Assembly (NCBI RefSeq): GCF_019749375.1
Contig: NZ_JACWFE010000017.1
Location: forward strand, 1-64,000
Source of the DNA: Bacillus sp. S/N-304-OC-R1
GTDB lineage: Bacteria > Bacillota > Bacilli > Bacillales > Cytobacillaceae
DNA length: 64,000 bases
Direction: 5' to 3'
Shown: one piece after another, positions 36,389 through 44,415 of the stretch
Position numbering within the stretch: the first letter of the stretch is position 1
Layout of the letters: each line of letters opens with the position of its first letter
Made by a program: the position numbers and the translations under genes
The notes under the pieces: generated by a model
Told to the model about the DNA's origin: nothing
Databases searched by the model: none
Seen by the model: only the letters and a program-made list of their open reading frames with translations

Positions 36389-38434
36389 CTAATCATGTTT
36401 CTTTCCTTTATGTTTCTTCATTTTCTTTTCCCATTTTTTCTTTTCTTTTTCTATTTTCTTTTGCAATTTATCATTATTTTTCAAAAAGCCTTTATTGAAT
36501 GGAGCAAATTGCTCCTCCCGCTTTTTCTTTTCCATGAATGAGTCTATATGCGGAACCCCAAAGGAGACAGCCTCTTGATTTAGCAAAGCCTTCGCCATAA
36601 TATCTTTGAAAATGGGTGCCGTTCCTACGCCTCCAGTTGTTGTTAAATAATGATCTTTATCTGTTCGGTCATATCCTACCCATACTGCTCCAACGAGCTG
36701 GGGGGTGTAACCGACAAACCATTGATCCTTTACCCCATTAACTCCTTCAATTGGCACTTGAGTTGAACCCGTTTTACCTGCTATCTCTCGTCCGGGAATT
36801 TGCGCGGCCTTACCAGATCCATGCTCTACAACGCCAAGCAGCATCGTTGTAATCTTATCTGTTACCTCTTTTGTAGTCACCCGAGTTTTCTTATCTTCCC
36901 ATTTACCAACAGTATTTCCATGAGAATCTACGATTTTAACAATAGCATGAGCATCAGATTTTTCACCGTGATTGGCAAAAACCGTATAGGCTTCAGCCAT
37001 ATTCAGAGGAGAAACTCCTTTACTTGTTCCGCCAAGAGCAAGAGCGAGGTTGTGATTAATCGCGTCCTCAGGGATACCAAACCTCTTGGCAGAGTCAATT
37101 CCCTTTTCAATGCCGATTTCATTAAAAAGCCAGACGGCAGGAATATTTAATGAATCCTTAACCGCTTCATACATTGGAACTCTACCTCGGAATTGGAAAT
37201 TATAATTATTTGGCTCATAATCGCCAAACTTCATCTTCTCATCCTTTAATTCATCTGTAATATCCCAGCCGTTCTCTAGAGCAGGTGTATAGGGAACAAT
37301 AGGCTTCATTGTCGATCCTGGCTGGCCGACGGGATGAACAGCACGGTTGAGGCCAAGTAGTGTATGCTCTCCCCTTCCTCCAACCAAAGCCCGCACGCCT
37401 CCGTCTTTCGGATCAATTAGAATCGCCCCGCTTTGAACTAGCCGATCATCCGAACTAGGAGGAAACAGCGAATCGTTCTGATACGTTTCTTCTACTCCCT
37501 TTTGCATTGAAGGATCAAGCTCTGTATAGATGTGATACCCTTTTGTTAATAAATCATCCAGAGATAGACCGAATTTCTTCATCCCTTCCTCTAAAACAAA
37601 ATCAACATAATATGGGTATTTGCCTTTATAAGGGTCTCCGCCTTTGTCATCAAAAACAAGTTGCTCGTTTTTCGCTTCTTCCCACTGTTTTTCTGTAATA
37701 AAACCATATTCTTTCATTTTTGAAAGAACAATGTCACGCCTCTCAAGTGCAGCTTTTTCATTTTTGTAAGGATTAATAACAGATGGAGCTTTAATTAATC
37801 CAGCTAATAGGGCAGACTCACTAATCGTTAAATCCTTTACATCCTTCCCATAATACTTCATAGCTGCACGCTTAATGCCCCATGCACCTTCACCAAAATA
37901 AATTTGATTTAAGTACATTTGCAGAATTTCATCTTTTGTATATTCCTTTTCAATTTCCCTTGCCAAAAAGAACTCTTCTATTTTACGTTTATATGTTTTT
38001 TCCGATGATAATAATGCATTTTTCGTTAACTGCTGTGTAATCGTACTGCCACCTTCAACTACTCCGCCCGCTTTTATATTGCGAAAAAACGCTCTGCCAA
38101 TACTCTTGAAATTAACACCGTTATGCTCGTAAAAACGATGATCTTCAATCGCAATCACAGCTTTTTTCATATGTTCTGGTATTTCGGAGATGGATGCCCC
38201 TTCCACTTTATTGGCTGAAATTTTGCTGGCAATTTCTCCATTGGCATCATAAATAACTGTCGACTGTGCAAAACCTTCTTCTAATGATTGAATATTTGCT
38301 CTGCTAGCGTAATAATAAAAAAAGCCCAAAAATGCTAATGCTGCAATTGATGCAGTTAATATAGCAATTTGAGTCAAATGCTTCTGTTTCCATAGTTTTA
38401 GGAATTTATTAAAAACAGATTGTTTCTTTCTCAT
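36389..38434 (-). CDS. Class A penicillin-binding protein (PbpF-like)
   Basis: 681-residue bifunctional peptidoglycan synthase: an N-terminal membrane anchor (about 22-45), a glycosyltransferase domain with catalytic Glu in IEDHRFYEH and GGSTITQQLTKN, and a transpeptidase domain with STMK (active Ser), SLN and KTGST. The tail is very lysine-rich. The ATG at 38434 follows GGAGG. Size and motifs fit PbpF/PbpG-type sporulation or vegetative enzymes; orthology is uncertain. Confidence 0.92.
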   Translation of the reverse strand: MRKKQSVFNKFLKLWKQKHLTQIAILTASIAALAFLGFFYYYASRANIQSLEEGFAQSTVIYDANGEIASKISANKVEGASISEIPEHMKKAVIAIEDHRFYEHNGVNFKSIGRAFFRNIKAGGVVEGGSTITQQLTKNALLSSEKTYKRKIEEFFLAREIEKEYTKDEILQMYLNQIYFGEGAWGIKRAAMKYYGKDVKDLTISESALLAGLIKAPSVINPYKNEKAALERRDIVLSKMKEYGFITEKQWEEAKNEQLVFDDKGGDPYKGKYPYYVDFVLEEGMKKFGLSLDDLLTKGYHIYTELDPSMQKGVEETYQNDSLFPPSSDDRLVQSGAILIDPKDGGVRALVGGRGEHTLLGLNRAVHPVGQPGSTMKPIVPYTPALENGWDITDELKDEKMKFGDYEPNNYNFQFRGRVPMYEAVKDSLNIPAVWLFNEIGIEKGIDSAKRFGIPEDAINHNLALALGGTSKGVSPLNMAEAYTVFANHGEKSDAHAIVKIVDSHGNTVGKWEDKKTRVTTKEVTDKITTMLLGVVEHGSGKAAQIPGREIAGKTGSTQVPIEGVNGVKDQWFVGYTPQLVGAVWVGYDRTDKDHYLTTTGGVGTAPIFKDIMAKALLNQEAVSFGVPHIDSFMEKKKREEQFAPFNKGFLKNNDKLQKKIEKEKKKWEKKMKKHKGKKHD

Positions 38435-38582
38435 AATTCCTCCAATTGTCAATCTAAGATGTCTATCACAATGTCATTTATAAAAGGATTCGATTAGACG
38501 ATGGCATTTATGAGGGTCAAATTTATTATAAATATTAAAAAGGGCAGCCCTATGGATCAAGCTGCACCTTCTTTTACATTAT

Positions 38583-39044
38583 TTAACTGCTTTTTTCCAT
38601 TATTAATTCGGCAAATCTCTCTCTTGAGGAAGCTTCATCAAAGCTACTATAAATTCGAAAATGATCCTCATCAATTATGCGAAAATGCTGGCTAATCAAA
38701 TTTTGCTGCAGCAATATACCGTTTCTCTTTTCAATTTCTCTCCACCAAATTTTTCCGCCCATTGTTTTTTCTTTTCGATAATCGATGCCTTCTCTCGCAA
38801 TTGTTTCCAAAACCTCCAGAGGCTCATTCCCAAATAAAAAACGGACCGTCTCCGTTTCCCTAAATAGCGCGCAAACAGTCACAACTGTAGACCAGCCCGC
38901 TTCTACTCTTCCCTTCTCGATCTGTACTAGGGTTTTTTTCGAAACACCGACTATCTCCGCCATTTTATCCTGTGTATATCCTGCTTCTGTACGGATAAGA
39001 CGCAGCTTCTCTGAAACTTTATAAATTATTTCTTCACGAGTCAA
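38583..39044 (-). CDS. XRE-family transcriptional regulator
   Basis: 153 residues: a Cro/CI-type helix-turn-helix (LRLIRTEAGYTQDKMAEIVG.. to LVQIEKGR, about residues 13-45) and a C-terminal domain of about 90 residues without recognised function. TTG start preceded by GAAGG. No phage context; probably a chromosomal regulator. Confidence 0.8.
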   Translation of the reverse strand: MTREEIIYKVSEKLRLIRTEAGYTQDKMAEIVGVSKKTLVQIEKGRVEAGWSTVVTVCALFRETETVRFLFGNEPLEVLETIAREGIDYRKEKTMGGKIWWREIEKRNGILLQQNLISQHFRIIDEDHFRIYSSFDEASSRERFAELIMEKSS

Positions 39045-39129
39045 GTAGCCTTCATTCCTTTAATATAAGTGTATTTTTACACTGCCTCTTTCATTATAAA
39101 AGAAAGAATTCATAAATGAAATAAAAATA

Positions 39130-39156
39130 AAACTGCTTTTAATAAAGCAGTTTCAA
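39130..39156 (-). terminator. Terminator of the feo operon
   Basis: AAACTGCTTT and AAAGCAGTTT pair perfectly just downstream of the last feo gene. Confidence 0.75.
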
Positions 39157-39162
39157 AAAATA

Positions 39163-39336
39163 TTATCGTTCAATTGAATGATTGGTGTTATCGTAGACTG
39201 AACTGCATGAGCTTTTACATGATTTTTTTATTGCGCAGCTAGCGCATTTGCCTTGCTTCGATTTATTAATAAATTTAAACAAGGTCCAGCCTGCATATCC
39301 AAAAATAATAAGTCCGATCAATATATTTATAACCAT
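39163..39336 (-). CDS. FeoB-associated Cys-rich membrane protein
   Basis: 57 residues: one transmembrane helix then CASCAIKKSC and SCSS, the FeoB-associated cysteine-rich design. The ATG at 39336 lies 15 bp after feoB and follows GGGGTGAGGG. Probably supports Fe(II) uptake by FeoB. Confidence 0.82.
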   Translation of the reverse strand: MVINILIGLIIFGYAGWTLFKFINKSKQGKCASCAIKKSCKSSCSSVYDNTNHSIER

Positions 39337-39350
39337 TTCCCTCACCCCGT

Positions 39351-41354
39351 TTAATGAAATCCAAGCAGCTTGCCGCCATGAAAGATAATCAATGATAATA
39401 CATATGCTATAACAAATGCATATACAATCGAGAAAACCGTCCATTTCTTCGATCTAGTTTCTTTGTATATCGTCGCTGTTGTAGCAAGACAAGGAATATA
39501 CAATAGAATGAAAATCATGAAACTAAAAGCTGACAGTGGTGTGAAATAATTGGATAAGAGAGCCTGTAAGCTGCTCTCATCAGGAACGAAATAAATGATA
39601 TTCATCGTTGAAATAATTGCTTCTTTTGCGAGAAAGCCAGTAATTAATGAAGCACCGGCCTGCCAAGTACCAAACCCAAGCGGCTGAAATATCGGTGCTA
39701 GAATACCCCCAATGGAAGCTAAATAACTATCATCCATATCAACGGCTAATCCGCCAGGTCCTGCATAGGATAAAAGCCAAATAAAAACAGAGCCTGCAAA
39801 AATGAATGTTCCTGCTTTTCTAACGAAGCCCTTCCCTTTATCCCAAGTACTTCTCCACAATGTACGAAATTGCGGAAGACGATATGGTGGAAGTTCAATT
39901 ACAAATATTGATGTCTCTCCTTTTAAAATCGTTGACGAAAAAATCTTTGCCAAAATAAGAGCAACAGCAATACCGATTACATAAATAGACAGTACAACTA
40001 AAGCTTGATTTTTAGCAAAAAATGCGCCGATAAAAAGTGCATAGATTGGCAAACGTGCTGAGCAGGACATTAATGGTGTTAACAATATTGTCAGAAGTCT
40101 TTCCTTAGGTGTTTCAATTGTCCTTGCCGCCATAATTCCTGGAACATTACAGCCAAAACCAATGATCATTGGAATAAAGGCCTTTCCGTTTAGTCCAACT
40201 GCTTCCATTATTCGATCCATGACTAATGCAACTCTAGCCATATAACCTGAATCTTCAAGGAAAGAAATGAAAAAGAAAAGGATAAAAATTTGCGGTACAA
40301 ATACAAGTACTCCTCCAACTCCAGCAACAATTCCATCAAGAATTAATGATTGAATAAATTCAGACGCACCGATAGATTGCAGCAAGTGTCCAACACTGTC
40401 AGAAAATACACCTGTTATGAAGCTGTCTAAAAGGTCAGATAATGGGGTACCAAGACCATTAAATGTGAGCATAAACAACAAATACATAAATAATAAAAAG
40501 ATAGGGAGACCTAAGAATTTATTAGTGAGAATAACATCTATTTTTTCAGATAGCGGTGTCTTCTCTTCGCTTCTTGTAATATTAGATTCCTTTAAGACCT
40601 TTTGAATAAATGTATTTCTTTTTTCAAAAATAAAACGATCTAAAGTTGTTTTGTAGTTTGTATATATTGTCTTTTCTACATCGCTAACAAAATGTGAAAG
40701 TGCCTCATCGCCTATATAGCCTGCTAAATATTCCTTCACATACTGATTACCTTCAAACAATTGAAGAGCAAGCCAGCGAGAAAAATCTCCGCCCTTCAAT
40801 TCAATTTGATCTGCCAACTCTTTGATTGATTGTTCTAACTCGATGCCATAATCTACAATCTGATTGTTCGGGTAAGGGGATACTCCGCCTGTAACCAAAT
40901 CAGCGAGGTGATCACATCCCTTTCCTGTCCTAGCTGTAATCTGTACAACAGGAATTCCTAAAGTTCTTGATAGCTGTTCAGAATCAATTTGGATTCCCCT
41001 GTTTTTGGCAACATCCATCATATTAAGACCGATCACTGCCGGCTTGCCAAACTCCAATAGCTGAATGGTTAAATGCAAATTTCTTTCTAATTGAGAAGCA
41101 TCTAATATATTTAGCATTTTATCTACTGATTCTGATAAGAAAAACTTCGTTACAACACCTTCATCCTTTGATAATGGATTTAAAGTGTAAATACCGGGCA
41201 AATCAATTAGCTTTGCTTTTTTATTTTTTAGTACCCCTACCTTTTTTTCTACTGTAACCCCGCTCCAGTTACCGACATATTCATAGGAGCCTGTTAAATG
41301 ATTAAAAAGTGAGGTCTTACCGGTATTTGGATTCCCGATTAATGCAATATCCAT
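39351..41354 (-). CDS. feoB: Ferrous iron transporter FeoB
   Basis: 667-residue Fe(II) permease with an N-terminal G domain: G1 GNPNTGKTS (residues 7-15), G3 DLPG (51-54) and G4 NMMD. The membrane part contains two Gate-like blocks with GCNVPGIMAARTIE. The ATG at 41354 overlaps the feoA stop (TAATG), so translation is coupled. Regulated through the Fur box upstream of feoA. Confidence 0.95.
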   Translation of the reverse strand: MDIALIGNPNTGKTSLFNHLTGSYEYVGNWSGVTVEKKVGVLKNKKAKLIDLPGIYTLNPLSKDEGVVTKFFLSESVDKMLNILDASQLERNLHLTIQLLEFGKPAVIGLNMMDVAKNRGIQIDSEQLSRTLGIPVVQITARTGKGCDHLADLVTGGVSPYPNNQIVDYGIELEQSIKELADQIELKGGDFSRWLALQLFEGNQYVKEYLAGYIGDEALSHFVSDVEKTIYTNYKTTLDRFIFEKRNTFIQKVLKESNITRSEEKTPLSEKIDVILTNKFLGLPIFLLFMYLLFMLTFNGLGTPLSDLLDSFITGVFSDSVGHLLQSIGASEFIQSLILDGIVAGVGGVLVFVPQIFILFFFISFLEDSGYMARVALVMDRIMEAVGLNGKAFIPMIIGFGCNVPGIMAARTIETPKERLLTILLTPLMSCSARLPIYALFIGAFFAKNQALVVLSIYVIGIAVALILAKIFSSTILKGETSIFVIELPPYRLPQFRTLWRSTWDKGKGFVRKAGTFIFAGSVFIWLLSYAGPGGLAVDMDDSYLASIGGILAPIFQPLGFGTWQAGASLITGFLAKEAIISTMNIIYFVPDESSLQALLSNYFTPLSAFSFMIFILLYIPCLATTATIYKETRSKKWTVFSIVYAFVIAYVLSLIIFHGGKLLGFH

Positions 41355-41578
41355 TATAATCTCTCCACTGCTATTTGACTTGCTTCCTTTTTGCGGATAC
41401 CAACACATTGCCCGCAAGCTTCAATCATGACTGGGCCTCCAAAAGGCATAACACATTTAACACAAACTTCCGTCCCCTCAATAAAGCCCATGTCCTGCAG
41501 TCTGCGCTGCACTAGTCGATCAATATCAGATATATTTACAATCCGGCCTTTTTCACCTTTTTTCATATTTCCAAGCAT
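41354..41578 (-). CDS. feoA: Ferrous iron transport accessory protein FeoA
   Basis: 74-residue SH3-like protein: GEKGRIVNI, RRLQDMGFIEGTEV and IRKKEASQIAV. It carries extra cysteines (CVKC, CGQC). The start is uncertain among GTG 41587, ATG 41578 and ATG 41566. Confidence 0.88.
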   Translation of the reverse strand: MLGNMKKGEKGRIVNISDIDRLVQRRLQDMGFIEGTEVCVKCVMPFGGPVMIEACGQCVGIRKKEASQIAVERL

Positions 41579-41602
41579 AATAAACACCAGATCCTTTATA
41601 AT

Positions 41603-41625
41603 TGAGAATGATTATCTTTATTATA
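41603..41625 (-). promoter_or_regulatory. Fur box and promoter of feoAB
   Basis: TGAGAAT-G-ATTATCT (41603-41617) matches the 7-1-7 Fur consensus TGATAATnATTATCA at 12 of 14 positions. It lies immediately downstream of a TATAAT -10 (41625-41620, minus strand), with a TTTTCA -35 18 nt away. Iron-loaded Fur would block initiation. Confidence 0.82.
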
Positions 41626-41751
41626 CTTTATAAAAAAACTCTCTGAAAAGGGTTTTTTAAAAAATACATAAATCTTTCATTTTTAGATCAATCTCCCCTT
41701 TTATGACAAAGAAAGAGTAGTCTCGAAGAACTGTTTTTTTATTCGTTTTAT

Positions 41752-41786
41752 TTCGACAAAGGAAATTCTCAAAAAAAGTAGAAGTT
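41752..41786 (+). promoter_or_regulatory. Spo0A box and sigma H-like promoter for the sporulation-type kinase
   Basis: TTCGACAAA (41752-41760) is an exact reverse-complement 0A box. It overlaps AAAGGAAAT (41758-41766), a sigma H-type -35, which is followed after 11 nt by GTAGAAGTT (-10-like, one mismatch to RnnGAATww). Confidence 0.5.
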
Positions 41787-41836
41787 TATATAACTATGGT
41801 AGATGATATTTTTATTGATAAAGAATGGAGAGACTA

Positions 41837-42970
41837 ATGTTAACGAAATCCAGTAAGCAGGTTGTTGAGATACTGTACAAAGAAAAACTAAATATGTTAG
41901 ATGTATGGGAAGAAAATATTCAAGTATCAACAGATGATCCTTTTAAAGATCGAATGAAAGAAAATGGAGAAGTAATGTTTTATCTTCTTATTCAGTGCTT
42001 TTCGAGCAAAGAAGAGGATTTAGTAAAAATGATTCGTAAATTTGCCATTTCCATAGCGGATCAACGGTTAAAGGCAGGCATTAATATTGGGGAATTTGTG
42101 TATAACGTCAATCTGGGAAGATCAATATTTCAAGAAAGCCTGGATAAGATGGATCTTGATTTGGAGGAACTAAAGGAGTATACACAGAAGGTTCAATTTT
42201 GTTTTGATCAGTTTTTATATTTTTCAGTTACATATTATAGTGACGCCAAAAATCAAATTATAGAAGAGAAAACTCAATTTATTGATACGAGTCATAAAGA
42301 TCGTCTAACACTGCTAGGGCAAATGACATCTAGTTTTATCCACGAGTTTCGAAACCCGCTTACCTCTGTGCAAGGCTTCATTCAATTATTAAAAGCTGAG
42401 AATCCAGAATTGAAATATTTAGATATTATTTCAATTGAATTAGAGCAATTGAATTTTCGCATATCCCAATTTCTTTTACTTTCAAAGAAGGAATTAATCG
42501 GTAAAGAGAAAATCAGATTTTCACTAAATGAAATCATTGAAGAAGTTTTAGTCTTCTTATACCCTAGTATTCTGGACGGGAAGGTAAAAGTTGAGAAATA
42601 TATAGATGATGAAATATTTCTTTTAGGCTATGCCGATGAAATTCGTCAAGTTTTCATTAATATTATTTTTAATGCGATCGATGTCCTACATGCATATTCA
42701 CCAGAACCGTTAATAAAAATATCAAGCCATTTCCAAGAGAATTCATTTATTAGGCTGGAAATAGCCAATAATGGACCAAAAATACCACAACATCTAGTAA
42801 AATCAATCTTCGAGCCGTTCGTCACAACAAAATCACTCGGTACTGGATTAGGATTATTTGTTTGTAAAGAAATTATTGAAAAACATAAAGGAACTCTAGC
42901 GTGTGAAACAAAAGGAGACTTAACTGTATTTAGCATTATCCTCCCAATCTCCAAAAGTAGACAAGGCTGA
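41837..42970 (+). CDS. Cytosolic sporulation-type sensor histidine kinase
   Basis: 377 residues with no transmembrane segment. An N-terminal helical HisK_N-like sensor domain (about 1-140) precedes the phosphoacceptor box SSFIHEFRNPLTSVQGF (about 165-180) and the ATPase domain with NIIFNAIDVL and GTGLGLFVCKEI. No response regulator is adjacent, as is typical of kinases feeding Spo0F. The ATG at 41837 follows GGAGAG. Confidence 0.83.
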   Translation: MLTKSSKQVVEILYKEKLNMLDVWEENIQVSTDDPFKDRMKENGEVMFYLLIQCFSSKEEDLVKMIRKFAISIADQRLKAGINIGEFVYNVNLGRSIFQESLDKMDLDLEELKEYTQKVQFCFDQFLYFSVTYYSDAKNQIIEEKTQFIDTSHKDRLTLLGQMTSSFIHEFRNPLTSVQGFIQLLKAENPELKYLDIISIELEQLNFRISQFLLLSKKELIGKEKIRFSLNEIIEEVLVFLYPSILDGKVKVEKYIDDEIFLLGYADEIRQVFINIIFNAIDVLHAYSPEPLIKISSHFQENSFIRLEIANNGPKIPQHLVKSIFEPFVTTKSLGTGLGLFVCKEIIEKHKGTLACETKGDLTVFSIILPISKSRQG

Positions 42971-43118
42971 CTCTATCAATATGAGTCGGTTTTTGTTCAT
43001 TTGTATTTTGTTTATTAGGTATAACTCCTGCCCCTTTGGAAAAATCTTATGTACTTCTATAGACTTTCAGATTAAAATGGGGAATAATCTCAATTTACCA
43101 AAAAAGGGGAGTTTTATC

Positions 43119-43658
43119 ATGTTCGTCTTAAAAGTTGATCAGGACATTGAGCTTCAGCTATTTCAATTGCATCATTCTGAAGAGCTTTACAATTTAGTAG
43201 ATAGTAATAGACATCATTTAAGAGAGTGGCTCCCTTGGGTGGATAATATGACCTCCCCTGCTCAGTACCATGCGATTATTCCGATTTGGCTTAGACAGTT
43301 TGCAGATAATAACGGGTTTAATACCGGCATCCGATATAAAGGCCAGCTTGTTGGTTCTATTGGCTTCCATAACATTGACTGGAATAATAGACAGACTAGT
43401 ATTGGCTACTATCTTGGTAAAGGCTTTGAAGGTAAGGGAATCATGACAAGGACGGTCCAAGCACTCGTAAATTATGCATTTTTAGATTTAAATTTAAATA
43501 GAATAGAAATTCGCTGTGGAGTCGGCAATAAGAAAAGCCGCGCTATTCCGGAGAGATTAGGATTTGTTCAAGAAGGAATTATTCGAGACGTTGAATTTTT
43601 ATATGATCATTATCATGATTTAGTTGTTTACGGAATGCTTGCACGGGATTGGAAATAG
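43119..43658 (+). CDS. RimJ/RimL-type GNAT acetyltransferase
   Basis: 179 residues. IGYYLGKGFEGKGIMT is the acetyl-CoA-binding loop region, and RIEIRCGVGNKKSRAIPERLGF is the conserved C-terminal part of ribosomal-protein serine acetyltransferases (YdaF group). AAAGGGGAG precedes the ATG at 43119; the longer upstream frame is not supported. Confidence 0.88.
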   Translation: MFVLKVDQDIELQLFQLHHSEELYNLVDSNRHHLREWLPWVDNMTSPAQYHAIIPIWLRQFADNNGFNTGIRYKGQLVGSIGFHNIDWNNRQTSIGYYLGKGFEGKGIMTRTVQALVNYAFLDLNLNRIEIRCGVGNKKSRAIPERLGFVQEGIIRDVEFLYDHYHDLVVYGMLARDWK

Positions 43659-43692
43659 AAGAAGGTCCATTTTAGAGGACCTTCTTCTTATT
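43658..43692 (+). terminator. Terminator after the acetyltransferase gene
   Basis: GAAGAAGGTCC pairs with GGACCTTCTTC, then TTATTTT. Confidence 0.85.
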
Positions 43693-43710
43693 TTGCTGTT
43701 TTCTTATACT

Positions 43711-43763
43711 GCTCCAATCCACTTTGTGATTTTATTATTGAAAAAAGCAACAATCTTTTAGAT
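43711..43763 (-). repeat. Solo end of the dispersed GC-rich repeat
   Basis: GCTCCAATCCACT followed by a spacer and AAAAAGCAACAATCTTTTAGA corresponds to one terminus of the repeat at 22901 and 55600. The GC-rich core is missing, so this is a remnant. Confidence 0.65.
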
Positions 43764-43802
43764 AAGTAGTTCCGTTTCGGTGGAGAAACATACCAAATAA
43801 TA

Positions 43803-43841
43803 TGCTAATTAGCAGACCAAATCGCATATGATTTGGTTTCC
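43803..43841. other. Two short palindromes in a 0.7-kb gene-free stretch
   Basis: TGCTAATTAGCA (43803-43814) and CCAAATC-GCATAT-GATTTGG (43822-43841) lie in the gene-free region 43693-44415. They resemble operators or weak hairpins; no adjacent gene reads from them. Confidence 0.4.
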
Positions 43842-44044
43842 TATTATCCTCTTATATATCAACGATTATGAGATTTTACAACTTTACTTAGCAAGCGAAA
43901 TTGCAAACTAAAAAATATCTTGACAATTGTTGATGTCAACGTCCTAATTACTTTGTTAATTCATCTGGTATTTACTATGTTGATTTTTTTCTTAAGTAGG
44001 TAATTGATGTCTTTTTTTTAGTAACCAAAGATAATTAAAATAAA

Positions 44045-44170
44045 CGGAGATTTTCCGGTTAGACAGCAGAATAGAGTTCGGTTCGAGGTATATAAGCGGA
44101 GGTTTTCCGATTAAGCAAAGCAATATTACTCATTTTCACGTTTTTCAAGTCAATAGTCGGAATCTTTCCG
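44045..44170. repeat. Array of CGGA-N5-TCCG inverted repeats
   Basis: CGGAGATTTTCCG (44045), CGGAGGTTTTCCG (44097) and CGGAATCTTTCCG (44158) recur at about 52-61 bp with related flanks (AAGC, TTAG/TTAAG). It looks like a small non-coding dispersed repeat in the gap between the acetyltransferase gene and cadA. Confidence 0.6.
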
Positions 44171-44278
44171 TCTATTTTAAGCTATTTTCAGTGCTATTTC
44201 CTAATTAAGAGAAATTTCTTCGCTTATTTCAAACTCGCTAATGAACTTTTACAACTTCTCCTTTAAGCATAAAAAAGA

Positions 44279-44305
44279 CAAAAGCTTGGAAAACCCAAGC
44301 TTTTG
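44279..44305 (-). terminator. Terminator downstream of cadA
   Basis: CAAAAGCTTGG pairs with CCAAGCTTTTG, about 110 bp after the cadA stop codon. Confidence 0.7.
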
Positions 44306-44415
44306 ATATTGTTATTTACTTGTTATTCAATGCTACGAAATCTTATGTTATTTGTGCTGCGTTTTTAGATTTCCTCCATTTTATAGGAACTACTTATTTT
44401 TTAGAAAATTGCATA

